The position numbers and the translations under genes were made by a program. This document shows positions 10,968 through 23,699 of a stretch of 64,000 nucleotides of DNA, in pieces. The stretch comes from Marchantia polymorpha subsp. ruderalis. Taxonomy: Eukaryota > Streptophyta > Marchantiopsida > Marchantiales > Marchantiaceae. How positions within the stretch are numbered: the stretch's first letter is position 1; every line of letters begins with the position of its first letter. The notes under the pieces are model-generated. The model was not told where the DNA came from. It ran no database searches and worked only from the letters and a program-made list of their open reading frames with translations. Location: NCBI GenBank assembly GCA_037833965.1, contig AP031355.1:10317501-10381500 (forward strand), in the 5' to 3' direction.

Positions 10968-13900
10968 CTTGGTCGTGTTCACTGGATTTTCTCGCACAAT
11001 GTAGTTCTTCTCTACGTACATGTGCTCTCCAACTGAGAAATCTGTAAAATCTGTAAAACTTATTCAGAACGTACTCAAGAATTGTAAAATTATTGACAAC
11101 ATAGTAAAATATGCCAACAGATTCACGATCATTGTCTGTACAGCTGATCAATTACGGCCGAACTATACATTTCTCCTTCTTCACAATGACAATGTGCAAA
11201 GCCCGAATTTTGGAGTCACGATCTTCTGAAGAGTTCAGATTCAATATGTGGCCTCTGTTTGCTTCAGAAGAATCGAGTTTCTGAGTTGCATAGAACTGGA
11301 CACAAAGAATCTTCAATACCTCACGTTAAAAAAGGCGTTCACAACATGTGGAAACCTGATTGCAATTTGCTCACAAGTCTTTTAGGCGTTTCCATCGAGC
11401 TCATGACAGCAGTCTGAAGGAGAGAAAATTCACATGTCACATGAATTATCTGCAGAATCCTCCCTATCTGATTCTGATACTGATGAATGTTATATCTTGA
11501 TAAAATTTTTCCATACAAACGATTATTTCAAGCTAAAAAAAATTTCAAGAGAAAGTTTCCCTATTTTCTTCGGAAGCAAGTCTAGTTTGAAACGATTCAC
11601 ATACCTCGTACCAAAATCATATGACAGCCTAAAAAGCCTGCACTCCTGAGCAGCAGTCTATGCTGTTTTTTATCTGTAGTAAACAATTTTCTTTGACGAT
11701 TCATAACAATCGATAGAATTTGGATACAACATAGTTCGACATTAATGATTGCAATCTCCAGCTAATTCAAAGGTCCTGTTTGAAGAGCATCGCATTTGTT
11801 GTAGATTGATATGTTAATGGCGGCCAAGTATTGTCCAGCATAATGTGAGATTAATCTACCCCAATGATTCAGGTCCAGCTCTGAATTTCTTTCAAGGGTG
11901 ATATATCAGAAGAGTTACACATTATTTCTACAAGCTATAAAATATCGAGTTTGCCTTCAAACTGAAACACTACGTATGGAACTCATGTATAAGGCATACG
12001 GAACAAATATTATATACAAGATCCAGTGGGGTCACTCGGGAGAGTGTATAAGACTGAAACTGACTTAATTCATGTTGAATCATGCCTTTTCTTGCCATCA
12101 TTTCCTGAGTCGTTTCCTTCACTTTAGAAATTTCTATCTGATTGCAGCTGGTTTCAGCTGTAATGAATATTTTACCAGGTGAAAGAGCTAAACAGCCTCA
12201 AACTGATGTCTTAAGTGTACTACAAGTCCAGGTTCTGAAAGTCTAAGACATTCTATTTGCAAGATTAAGAAATAAATATATTGTGTGATTTTTTTCAGCC
12301 AGCAAGTAGATGAGGCAAAAGAACTGATGTTACATACGCTTAACAGCTGTATCAATTTTATAAATGAATCTTCTGACATTTAGTGGGAATTCATCTACTG
12401 ATTTTGTCCTATAAATCCATGCTGCCATTGTTGCACAAATTAGCATGTACCTTCATATCCAAAGAAGCTTATATATTCTATGCAGGAGCTTTGAGTTTCC
12501 CCATAAGTTACCACACATGCCTATATGTGGAATGTCAACACACAGGAAGTATAGTCCACTTTTAGTGTTCAAAACTTTAACATAGCACACAATCTTCTTT
12601 CTACCGCAGGAGTCTTCCGCATGTGGACAGACATTGCAATACACGTTTTGTTCATTTACTTATCTAACAACTCGTGAAGTCAAGGACTTTCCCTCCACAA
12701 TTTTGTCCCATATAGAAGAAGACCAATATAGCTGAAATCATGAATCGAAATGTCATGCATAATTGATAAGTAAGGACGTCAGTACATATATTTCCAAAAA
12801 CTGCCGCTAAAATGTTTGTGTAAGGCATACATTGAGTTGACATTCTGAGATTGGAAAGCAGCGAGTTGGCAGAAAGTAAGACTATGTGCCTTTAGCAGCA
12901 CTAGGGTGTGAAGCACAATGACCGTTAAGCTATGGTTGTTGAGTATTCAGTAGCTGACGTAATAGTACTGAAAAGGGGTGCAAGATATAATTTCAAAAAG
13001 TATCGAAGTATACAGATTTTGATTTTGGCGTGACATATCTGGATGAACCCTTCAAGCCCTTTTGCGGTCTCACAATGTAAATGTGGAGTTAGACTAGTGA
13101 GCCAAGATTGTCTCTTGCTTCGGGAGGACTTAAGCCATGAGCACGGGGTTTCCATGTCGCTGGCATAGCCATCACAATTGGAATCTTTGCAACTGGACTT
13201 CATGTAAACATGAGCATGTGGACTACGATGACCAACATCAAGGTGATCATGTTCCTTAAATTACCATGCTCAAGACGCAAGGTTTGAATATTGGACATAA
13301 CTCTTGTAGCAAGCGTCTTCATTTTGGAGGTTTACTGGGCTGTAGAGAAAGAAAACTGTATTTTGTTTAGCAAGTTACAATCGATCAAGTCGTATCACAA
13401 AGAAGCTTGATTATCAGAGACAGATTATTGGATCTATTAAAACCTAGTATTCCAGACTATATGTGTATATCATAATTCAATCCTTGCCTTTAGAATAACT
13501 TAACACCGAGATGCTTATAATCTACTTTACATGAGGAGATTAGATGCTAAATCATAATGATGCATGTACATTGTAACCAATCCAGAATGTGGTTATTGAA
13601 AATAAAAAATAAAAACGTTTGACACATGTTTGAGACATGCATGGATATTACTTCCCTCTTGCAAACTTATATGATTATTTTGAGCTTTTTAATTATAGTT
13701 TCGTAATAAAAAGTTAACTAAAGACATCGGAACACACAGAGAGATTTATTGAAAAATGAAGCAAGTCTGTCACAACATGTCAACAAACCGTCCACGATCA
13801 CTTCTAACTACTACAGAGATATAAACTTAGTCTTTAAACTAGAATAACAATCTAAGAAAAGTTAAACAAAATCTAAAATTTAATTCACTAACATTGTCAT

Positions 13901-15550
13901 CAGATATAAAAAGTTTCTGAGAAAAATCGTGCTGTAAATTCAAGTAAAAACGTATTTAGTCACAATACGAGTTGAGATTTTATTCTTTTAGTTATTTAAA
14001 TAAAAAATTAAAAATATTAATTAAACAGGCAAGCAACTATAATTTTCTATTCATAATTTTCGTAATTTTAATACATGAGATTCTAGTTTTTTTTTAAATT
14101 TTAACAAGATTAAAAAATCTGTGTGACAATGAATAATGCATATATGTCCTGATTAAAAATGAAGTCATTATGATTATATTTCAAAAAATAATTTATATAT
14201 GGATTTATTTCCACAAAAATAATTGAATTAAATTTTTAAATTTTTTCCATTAAAAAATTCTTGATTATTTTCTGTACACTCTATTACGACTATTTTCAAT
14301 CTTCTTCGATTACAATTGAATTTCGTCATAGATTTTGAAGATATGTTGGTGGTCATTATTTTGTTCATGGTTTATGAACAAAGAATAGTTGCTATTGGTG
14401 TTCATAATATTTGTGTATACATATAATTTTTTTCAAAAAATCTATATGGCACTTTTTGAATCTTTTTTCACATTTAATGCAAAGTTTCAATTTTCAAGAT
14501 TGTTGCTAATTAAATAATGTAATGTTTGGACAACGCGGAGCCATGATATGTTGCTTCAATTTAATATACCCTTTTTCTAGGCTGAAGTAAGTATTGTGGG
14601 TTAAATTCATCTAATGTTATGGAGCAAGCAACTGTTATAACCGGACGTTGCAAATCTACTGTTTTGGCCAAAAACCAAAAGAGAACAATATATTCAATCT
14701 AACGAATGAAGGTTCCGTATACTTCACGAGCTGCATGAATCTCCATGAAGCTGCATTAAGCTCCTGCAGAGGAGGAGTATGGACTGCTCTTGATCTATTA
14801 TAAGGTAGCCAGGGGACAACTTGCCCTGCACAGCTTCAGCCCTTCCTATGCCGTATCCAAATAATCCCTTTCCAATAAAGCTTTGGGATTATTCCTTGAT
14901 CCTGAATCACATATACTTCATATTACCTTCAGGGCATTTGTAAGTTGTAATGATTCGTGAGATGTTATGTACATGATATTCACAGCTGATTTTCACTTAA
15001 CCATGAATTGATCGATTGAAGGAAGAAAGAACTTCAGCAAATTGGGACATGTGTTCCCAATCATTTGTAGTGTTTGGGATAGAAGCAAGTTGTGAAAGAT
15101 CTAGGCCGTGACATCTAAAGCCCTACGATGGCAAAATCAAAAATCATTATTATAAGTAGTAAACCAAATCAGCTGGATTTTGCTTTGAATGGAGGAGTGT
15201 TTTGTCGGGTGGCTGTTCGTCACATGTCTGATTGAATCTTTGCATTTCGTAGCTCCTAAAGCTCGTCCACACTGTTGACTTCAACTCCAATTTCCCATTC
15301 GTCGGTTCCCCGAGACAGATGTCCAAACCTCGCAGTGACTACGATGGAGTGCTGCGCTGTTCTATGGCAACCACGCAAGAGGGCCTCGAGTAAGACAGGC
15401 CATCTCTCGCAAGCAACGCAGAGTCAGTCAAAGGTACAGTAGAGAGAGTCCAAACATGGCAACTGGAACACACGAGCTCGAGTTTGTGGGTTTGCTGGAT
15501 GGGAAAGTGTCTCCCAAATCTGGAGACCGAGCAAATGATGAGGAGAGAAG
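10968..15550. other. Gene-poor stretch, AT-rich from about 13400 to 14600
   Basis: No frame on either strand resembles a known protein; the open frames are all shorter than about 95 codons and lack motifs. The sequence becomes strongly AT-rich between about 13400 and 14600, similar in base composition to the decayed retrotransposon blocks further right. I could not recognise a specific element here. Confidence 0.5.
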
Positions 15551-15814
15551 TCGTACGTGATCCAGCGGGCTGGAGGTGGAGGCTTGGAGAGGCAACTGAG
15601 GTTGTGCACAACTGAATTTCTTCTCATTGAGGATCGGTCGTTATTATTGACTGCACGTGGTCAATCCATCCATCCTCAATGGCGCAGTCGACGCCTAGAG
15701 CGTAGAGCTAGACACTTAGACTCGATCAGATCTCGTGTGTTCCAGCGAAACTACAGCCGCTCACCGTTATGCTTTGTGCAGAATCTACCTCATCCAGCAG
15801 GCACACGCGAAAGA

Positions 15815-16336
15815 ATGTTGTCGTGGCTCTGGCTCGGGTTGGGCAACTATGGGAGGGAGGGAGGTAACTTGCAACTGAGGGCTAAATCAGAGTTGGCAAA
15901 ATCTTTCTGCTTTTTCGACAACCCGAGGCACAGATTGGGAGGAAATATGCATAAAATATGCTCGAGACCTCAGGCGCGGTGTGGTGTGCGTGTGGGTGGC
16001 ATCTCAGATTCGCAGTGTGTGTCTGGCACACACGCCTTTAGGAATTTAGAGCTGCAACGAAAAGCTGCATTGATTTCAGTACATGACCGGAACAGTGAGG
16101 GAATCGGATTAAATTCTTCGTTGAACACTCCTGGGACTGGGACTGGGAGGTCAATGAGCATGAGGAGGATGAGGATGCAGTTGGCGTGTGGCCAAAGCTC
16201 CGCTAAAGCGACAGTGAATCGTATCGTCTGTCGCATGCACAGCTCACATCCAAATCATATAATACAAAATTCTTCGCTTGTGTCCAGATTCAGGGCTCAG
16301 GGTTCAGGTTTCCTTCGCTGCGTGGAGGAGACATGA
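15815..16336 (+). CDS. Doubtful ORF upstream of LAQH2 (173 aa)
   Basis: The frame is open from about 15557 and has its first ATG at 15815. It stays open to the stop at 16336, unusually long for this base composition. The translation is Arg/Ser-rich with no motif I know and no signal peptide. It ends about 50 bp before the LAQH2 TATA box, so it may simply be promoter DNA with few stops. I cannot tell whether it is translated. Confidence 0.12.
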   Translation: MLSWLWLGLGNYGREGGNLQLRAKSELAKSFCFFDNPRHRLGGNMHKICSRPQARCGVRVGGISDSQCVSGTHAFRNLELQRKAALISVHDRNSEGIGLNSSLNTPGTGTGRSMSMRRMRMQLACGQSSAKATVNRIVCRMHSSHPNHIIQNSSLVSRFRAQGSGFLRCVEET

Positions 16337-16390
16337 CCCCAACGTGGCCTACTGCAAACGACTGCCAGGCCCGGGCGTACTCGGGAGCCT

Positions 16391-16397
16391 TATAAGT
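16391..16397 (+). promoter_or_regulatory. TATA-like box of LAQH2
   Basis: CCTTATAAGTAG lies about 140 bp before the ATG at 16534, on the same strand and at a distance fitting a leader of about 110 bases. Confidence 0.5.
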
Positions 16398-16533
16398 AGC
16401 GATGGCTGCCGCCTCTAAGTGTCAAAGCTGGCATTTGTGAGCTGAAGCATCCATCAACATCACCATCACCTGCGAAGAGCGGAGTGACAGACCTTCGAGT
16501 TTCAAGGCTCAGGGGGATTGAACAAAAGCGGAA

Positions 16534-16983
16534 ATGGCTCCACAAGCGCCTCAGTCAGATGTTACGAGATATGAGAAGCTCGCTGATCACGGCAGACTGC
16601 TCTGCCAACGAACATTGAGGACGAAATCGGTGCAGAAATGCAGTAAGCGTGTGTCTGAGAAAATCAGACTCGACTGCACTCGTGGCAATGACCTCGGAGT
16701 CGGAAGAAGTTCGGCTCGAGGTGAGAAGGTTAGATGCCTGCTCAGATTGATGGAAGAGCAACAACAACAACTTCAACGTCATCTCTCGTCCTCTTCGACC
16801 TTCTCAGAGATGCAGCAAATTCGAGCTCGTCGGCTGAAGTCACTCTTCTTTCTGGCGCAGCATTTGGACAACAGATCGAGCGCACAGTTTCACGGTTCTC
16901 TAGGCTGCCGTTCTGGCAGCATGTATGGGCCAGAGACATTTCGATTGGAGGACAGACTGTCGAGATTATCGTTCTCAGACTAG
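16534..16983 (+). CDS. LAQH family member 2, unknown function (149 aa)
   Basis: A single-exon frame from the ATG at 16534, chosen because it is the first ATG after the TATA box and the frame fits the paralogs. The N-terminal third (residues 1-60) is basic, with scattered Lys/Arg. Block A spans residues 63-84 (GEKVRCLLRLMEEQQQQLQR) and includes a Gln run. Block B spans 93-113 (MQQIRARRLKSLFFLAQHLD). A C-terminal motif (LEDRLSRLSF, about 138-147) matches LAQH3 and LAQH4. There are no signal peptide, membrane segments or catalytic motifs. I do not recognise the family. The helix-spacer-helix layout with Leu/Arg heptad-like spacing suggests a small interaction or DNA-associated protein, which is inference. 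It is distinct from bHLH proteins, as I see no basic-HLH signature. Confidence 0.7.
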   Translation: MAPQAPQSDVTRYEKLADHGRLLCQRTLRTKSVQKCSKRVSEKIRLDCTRGNDLGVGRSSARGEKVRCLLRLMEEQQQQLQRHLSSSSTFSEMQQIRARRLKSLFFLAQHLDNRSSAQFHGSLGCRSGSMYGPETFRLEDRLSRLSFSD

Positions 16984-16999
16984 AGTTTCAGAAGCAGAG

Positions 17000-18360
17000 C
17001 GTAGATTTTTTTAGGAATGTACATATCAAATCAATACCTGTACAAATTGGGTCATTGGACCCATGATCACAATACATGTGGAAACTTCCCCATCAAATTG
17101 ATGGAATTTTTCTAATTCTCTGAACTTCCTCTCTGTGACCTTCGAGATTTCGACAGCAGTGCTGCCTGTCCAGGATGAGTTCAAATTCGCATGTTTCCTA
17201 CTACCCTTAAACTTTGCAGGTACTGTCTGTACTTGAGAGTATACGGCACATGATGCTTGAAAGTCGCTGACAGAATTGAACAACTGTGACATATGCATGA
17301 ACTCACTCATTGTCAGTCTGCACAAGAACCGTACTATTACTCCAACGTGCCCAGGAATAATCAATAAAGACAAGTGACTTCAAAGAATTACGAGCTCAGT
17401 GGGCTATTGTTCTAATTTGGCAGACAATTTGAGTTTGTTGCAGCCTTCGTGCGTAATGTGGGGTATGAGGGACGAGAATAACAATTCAAATGTCATTAAG
17501 CAAATAGTTTCAAAGTTTAGGCTTGCTTGACCCATCCTTGAGGATATTAGCCCTGTTCACATGATCTGTTAAAAAAATCGGTTATTAAAGGTCAGAAGTA
17601 TCGGATGGCCGAAACTTTATGGACATAGTTCCGAATGTCCTAACGATGACGATGACAAAGCTTGTTTATCCATTCCTTCTTGTCCACCAAACGATTCACA
17701 CTCCAAAGAATCGGGTTATGAAGATGTCCAAAAAGCAGCCGTCTCTGGATACTCGTTTTGAATCTAATAGTTGTTTCAGTTGCTTTCTTACTGTTCATCT
17801 TTATTCATCAATATTTCATTTCATTTAGATCCCCGGCCTCGAACCAAATGAAGATGCGAAGGGTTGGGGTGCAGGAAATGCCGGTTTTCATAAGTTTCCT
17901 CATACATAAGCACTGCCGTAGCAATTTTTACATTCTCCTTGGAAGGAGAAGGAACAAAGACATAATGGGAACAAAGAATCTGGATTTCTCATCGTGCAGA
18001 GCGAATCTGAAATGCGTGGGAAAAGGTGTCCAAATACATGTACAAAAACTTATATCACGGTGCAAGAGGGCAATGAGGATGAACTTACGCAAGGTCAGCT
18101 TCACTACTGAAGGATAGATGTCTGTGAACACTTGCTGCACTTGCCCTCCACTTACTTAGGTATCACTCTACGTGTATACGTGTTACTGACTCTACGTGAC
18201 TCCATTTCTAAATTATATTTCTCTACATGAGCTGATTAGTTGGACATAAGTTTGGAGATAGGAAGAAGATGATAACGTAATGATTTGGAGAAGGTGAAGT
18301 GAAATGTTTGTTTGAGAAGGCTCACACGTATTCAATCACGACATACAAGCCATTCTTAGT
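17000..18360. other. No supported gene
   Basis: Short open frames occur on both strands (for example 17758-18117 plus), but none shows a motif, splice context or composition that I can defend. Confidence 0.4.
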
Positions 18361-18642
18361 TTAAGCAACGGAATGATGGTTATGTTAAATCCACCTGGTC
18401 TGATCTTGTGGCCTTTCGTTAAGCCACTTTTCGGAGCATTACGCATTTCAATATACTCCGTATATGCAGCTGTAAACCGACGACAGCTGATCACATATTC
18501 GAAGTCCAAGCATGACAACAATTACAGCATGGTTGCACGTGTATTAGCTGCAAGTGCATTGAGAATTTCTTCAACTTTGACTGGGCCCAGACACCACGTG
18601 GTCTGTCGCAGTCCCAGCTGGTGTCACACAGCTCCCCTGCTG

Positions 18643-18885
18643 TCATTTGTCCAACACTACGAACACAAAGAGTGCCTCCGGATAAACCTCGTCCTCCTTC
18701 ATGATTGATCCGCTTGTACATGAAGCGCAAACAAGATGAGATTCGTCACTCATTACGACGTAAGCATCTGTTATGATGAGCATGCTTACATCAGGGACGT
18801 GACTCTCGATTGGCCTTAACGGTTGTGAGTAAGAGTACAGTGACTTGAGAGAGGACCTGAGGACCCCAAGGAGCCAGGGACTGTA
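18643..18885 (-). pseudogene. Possible coding relic, unknown family
   Basis: An 80-codon frame on the minus strand is open between stops and has its first ATG only about halfway along. The part after that Met (MLIITDAYVVMSDESHLV, then KEDEVYPEALFVFVVLDK) looks protein-like in residue order, but I recognise no family. It could be an exon, a relic or chance. It is the first of several such frames between 18.6 and 23.7 kb. Confidence 0.18.
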
Positions 18886-20310
18886 CTAGAACCTTCGATG
18901 TGATATGCATTCGACTGCAGGGCGAAACCAGGCAGGTGGTTGCAGTAGTCTCATGTTGAATGTCCTGATAGAATGCAATTTGGCCTCAGATCAAGGATAA
19001 CTGGATGCTACATTCTTCCCTCACCAAATATGGAATAGTGTGCCCTTACTTGAAAACCGGTGTGGTCCCTCTGGTATCAGACTGACCAGCATACGAGCAA
19101 TTGAATATTGTATGACTTGCTCTCTTCTAGGCTAGATATGTTGTGCAAACTTTCATTGCAAACAACCATTCAACTGTACAGATCTTTGATGGACTAATTA
19201 TTTTCTTTCTTTTTCAAGCATTATGTCCTGTGGCAGACGAGAATCAATGGGGGCTACCAGGTCGCATGGCAGTCTCAATGTAGGGCGGGCCTTCACAGGA
19301 ACTCCGCTCGGTTTTAAATAATGGCCATTTCCTGAATGTTTGGTCTATAGAAGATGTGAGATCATGCGTGTGAATAACAAGATCAGACGATATCAAAGAA
19401 TAATAAGCACACCAATCAGGGCAGATAGTCAATGATGTTCTTGCGCAGGCTCCTTCAGTCCAGGGAACAAATGGCGACTTTTGTTGAGCTACTATTCGGG
19501 ATGAGAAGATGTCGCAGCGTAATAATAATGAATTTCATGATTTTTCATGGTGGACATGCACAGTCTACTGAATCACCGATCGATTCAACGCATCCTTTTT
19601 CCATGTGGACATTAGACAAATCACTGTTGCTGTGGACCCAGCTTTGTCAGGTCATGATACGAGGTGGCTACAAACATCCAAATCTAGACTACTATCAAAA
19701 GAGCCCCAAATAAAATGTGGAATTCAGGAAAATAAATGCTCATACTGCCAAACTAGAAGACCACATTGACAACGTTATTCTTACTGTGACCTGTACTTTC
19801 AGTTTGATTTTCTCTCAGGAATGTGGGACATCGCTTGAATACGACTTCATGTTGGAGTCTCATTAATTGAGGGCCAGGTCGTGTGGCGTGATTTTGAATA
19901 ACTTTCAAAGCTCAAGAATCCCAAATTAATGAGTCAGTGAATGTTCTTGCCACTCTGTTGTATTTCCTGTAGTCTTTTGCAACTGTTGAAACTTGACTGT
20001 GAAATTATCTCTACTTTAAGGGTGACCGAGCTCTTATATGGAATGTGACATTTGATGGTCGTCATCTACTTTCCAGACCATAAACAAGTATTGCTTACGC
20101 ATCGTCGAGAGACGGAGATCTCAAAACATCTCTGTCACAGTGATCATTATTGAATGGACTTGATCACAACGTGAAATTCGCTAGATTTTTGTTCCTCCTG
20201 TGCTTCGGATGGTGGAAGAATTTCACAGCTTCAGCTTGATTGTCTAACGTACAGCTGCAGTATATGCAAGCATAGTCGGTAAACAGCCAGATCTTTGTGT
20301 GTCAAAGTCA

Positions 20311-21300
20311 ATGGTGCTAGCTCATGGAATCTGCTTCATGAAATTGTGGAAGAAAAGCTGTCAGATCTGCAGCGTGCAACCTGCATATCGGGATTTGAAT
20401 TCTACAAACACTCATTCAGAGCCCAACTTCGAGAACGTTTTCCTCTATAAACTGGACTCTGTTTTCAAACACGCGGTGAGCGCTCTGTTGAAGAGAGCGA
20501 GTCTCCTGTCACATAGTGATATCATGCACATTGATGGGGGAAACGCGGGTGAGCTCGACAGGCATTTCAAACTCGTCAACCCGAGTTTAATTTCAAAACT
20601 GGACCCGGTAAACAAACAGAATATGTCAGGGTTTGATCTTGTCTTGGCAAACGATCCAACTGAACACGTTATGGAATTATTTCTGTTTCCGTCTCCATGG
20701 ATTACGAGCATAAACCAAGACTTGAAGATTTCGTGTAGCTCTCAGGCTCTCGAGATCCTTGGAGTGTACTGTACAGTCACATGTTTCTGATTTTCAGCAA
20801 CGGTATAGAGGATATCGAGTGGGACACTGATCATTACAAGCAGAACCTGAATTGCGACTGATCTGTTCAGAGATATGTCATGGGAATCTAGTAGAATATC
20901 CGGTATGTTGGACATGGAAAGATTCGGATATGTCACACTTAATATACTTCCAATGTACTGTGAATTCGTGAGGGGAAAAGTGAGCCACTTCCTGGAGAAT
21001 GGAATGGTGTTCTGCGTATCATCCTGTCTACAGAAAACCTGTAGAGCAAATGCCAGAACTGCGGTACAGAAGGTTTGACCGCTTCTTTCCCGGCCTGGCA
21101 GCAGGCCATCAGGCCCTCGTTCTGCTGAACTGGTTGGACATTTGTAAGTCCGGCCGTCTAGATATATAACAGATGTGCAAGATTTGGTGGAGGCATTCCT
21201 GGAAACGATCATTCGATGACAAAGGATGCATAAGAATTGCAGATGTAGTTCCGAAAACACTCGTTGCTCCTCCGAACTACACCTCGTTACGACAGCCGTA
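20311..21300 (+). pseudogene. Decayed gene of unrecognised family
   Basis: An ATG frame at 20311-20790 (159 codons) includes GGNAGELDRHFKLVNPSLIS and MSGFDLVLANDPTEHVMEL. Protein-like sequence then continues in changing plus-strand frames. At about 21002-21142 it includes EQMPELRYRRFDRFFPGLA and HQALVLLNWLDI. Near 21172-21225 it reads VQDLVEAFLETII, and at about 21219-21300 DDKGCIRIADVVPKTLV followed by a stop. A GTAAGT sits right after the LNWLDI codons and could be a splice donor. Frame changes could therefore mean introns, but the gaps are too small or in the wrong phase for a simple gene, so decay is likelier. No family is recognised. A 172-codon frame on the opposite strand (20742-21260) overlaps it and is probably a shadow. 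Confidence 0.35.
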
Positions 21301-21443
21301 ACTTCTGAGACTGGCTAAGTGATGTGTTACGAGCGGATACGCAAGACTGCTGTTCACCATGTAGAGTACCGGCTCTCTCGTAGGAGGTTGATGGAATATG
21401 CGACACTTGTCCATGACTACAGTAGTCTAGAACTCTTGCACAA

Positions 21444-21445
<2 letters not shown>

Positions 21446-21477
<32 letters not shown>
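21446..21477. repeat. (CT)n microsatellite
   Basis: Sixteen uninterrupted CT units followed by TTTTT. Confidence 0.95.
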
Positions 21478-21481
<4 letters not shown>

Positions 21482-21499
21482 GTGTCTCACAAGTCTCTT

Positions 21500-23150
21500 C
21501 ATCGTTCATGTTAAACGCAGTAGCCTCCTGGACCACGTGTTTTAGAGGGCTGCTTTTGAACTTACACCCACCTTCATTCTACGCTTTTGAAAAGCCACGT
21601 TTGTGACATTGGAGCATGCCTGGAACTGCATTTCTAATTAGGCTGAAAAGGTCATTCTTGTTGTTTCTCATCGACCCCATGGCAACCATGTTTTAGACTG
21701 GACATGAGAAGCTAGTTAGCTACCAGGAGCTTGTTCCTTGTAGACCATCTCCCTAGCGTCATCCTGTTTTGTATTGCCTCCCGGCCCACGTGATGCTGCG
21801 ATGCGGAATACGGATGTAAACTGGAAAGGAGTGGACGTATTATTGTACTTGTCGTAGGAATGACGTGAAGTAACTTGAAGCAGGAACCAATTGCCTCTTC
21901 ACGTAGAGAGTTACTTTTTCCCTGAATTTTTTCGAGCTCGAGCACCTGAATCTCTAATTAGCGGCTCTTGTGCAGCGAATACCCTGAGGAACTCAATAAA
22001 TAATAATCTTTGAACACAACACCAAAATCTCGTGATAGTCTTCTTGATGAAGTTCAAAACCGAACGAACCAACATGATCATACTCAACCCTTTGAGTGAA
22101 AGTGGAAGCAACGTGTAGGATGAGCAGGTTATGATATAAAAGGGTATGGATCAATCATGTTCGAGAGGAAGTCGAAGCAGACGCTCAAATCCAAAGAGGT
22201 TTCAAGACTTGGCAGCATAAATTGCCAATTGATAGATACAGTGTGCACATGACATCACACGATGAAGCTGTTTATTGGTTCATTTAATACCTGAGGTTGC
22301 ACACTCCTTGCACTACGTGGCATGTCTTAGGGGGTTGGTGGAGGTTAGTTCATAAGCTTGTACTCATATAAGAACTAGAATTTCATCCGAGGTCTTTGTC
22401 CTTTAAGTATGGGCATCACCATTTAACTGTAGACTGCTCAATAATTAGCAGTCAAACTGGTCAAACGTAAGCTCTAAAGATTCAGGCTCTGCAGTTTTTT
22501 CGATAATGAGGATTCCTCAAGATGAAGAATCTGTGATAAGCCTGATGTCAAGTTTTCAGACTCTACGTGTGTGCGTCAGGAGCACAGTCATGTTCTTCTC
22601 ATGGATCCATATTTCATCAAAAGTCTCGAAGATTCAGAGCCTCAGGTTATGCGACAATCGCTAGCTTCTTCGGATTAAAAGCACCACTGTATGCGTTTCC
22701 AGGGAAAATACCGGTAATTTAAACACGATAAACGCTGGTACGTCCAGAATGATGTGAGAATCGAGGATGATTCCAAGCTCACGCATTCCACAACGTGACA
22801 GGGGTGTCAGGAGTAAATCTCATCGTGAACATTTAAACGATATGAAAATACTACAGATTTTTTGACTGGTCCGAGAGGAGGCTTCGTATTGCGAGCACTG
22901 CAAACTCGTATGATGATGTAGTATCTCCAGTTCGCCTCCAACTTTTTGGCATGCTTGCACACTACAAACAAGATTCTTCAGGACGGGCGTAATGGCTTTT
23001 ACTTCAGACATGTTGTCTCATCATGTCCTCGTCATATAAGCACAGTAAAATATGCTACCGAGAGAGGACCTGAATATCATCATGCTATCAAATGAAACTC
23101 GAACGAGACTGGAAATTCCTTTGTACACCTGTAGAAATTCCGTCCCATGG
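21500..23150. other. Mostly featureless; weak reading frame near 22145-22285
   Basis: The only item of note is a plus-strand frame of about 50 codons ending near 22286 (WINHVREEVEADAQIQRGF), with no family recognised and no start codon in a sensible place. Otherwise I see nothing. Confidence 0.3.
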
Positions 23151-23581
23151 ACATTGTTTAATGCTTTATTCTCAATTGCGGCTGCTTAATGACAGACAAG
23201 CCACAACCTTCTTCAGCTCATGAGCGTTTCTGGAGATGTGGATGCTGATCTCAAGCCAATTGGCCATTCTAGTCCCGGGTTTACGCTTGATTATCCATAT
23301 TTTTTTAACCTTTAAAGTCACACACAGCACACTAGTCGATATGGAACATGCATCTGGCATTATGGAAAACGTTGATAATGTTTCACATCTTGTAGACGAT
23401 TTCAAGCACACAATGTTCTGCGCTCGTTTTATGTTGGAAGGATTGGACAAGGACAGCACGCAAACATCTCTTGCTGCTTGGGTTCACAACTTTACAAGGA
23501 AGAAATATGAACAGTGTTGAATTTGTAATATACTGTATATATATAATGTAGTTGGCATTTGATACTTATTTGACGTTTTAG

Positions 23582-23662
23582 ATTTGGATGCACCGAGTTG
23601 CAACACTTTCAGCGCTTCTCGAGAAATGCCCTATCTCACATTTGGATTGTCTGGACGACAAG
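23582..23662 (+). other. Candidate internal exon, 27 codons
   Basis: The stretch is flanked by a good acceptor (GACGTTTTAG) and a consensus donor (AAG/GTGAGG). It is open in phase 0 for exactly 27 codons (begins IWMHRVATLSALLEKC). A plus-strand frame just upstream (about 23329-23520, with DMEHASGIMENVDNVSHLVD) could be the preceding exon, but I cannot find a donor in a matching phase. I do not recognise the protein. It may be a piece of a real or decayed gene, or coincidence. Confidence 0.2.
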
Positions 23663-23699
23663 GTGAGGAACTAACTTCCTTCCATATTCTCCATAAGCT

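Noticed and set aside
19570..19700. Plus-strand reading with ITVAVDPALSGHD, reminiscent of the VDPA motif in large terminase subunits
   Set aside because: Only a few residues match; no Walker motifs or other nuclease motifs were found around it, so chance is likelier than a viral relic.
20742..21260. 172-codon minus-strand frame
   Set aside because: It overlaps the plus-strand relic, which has the more protein-like sequence; no motif on this strand.
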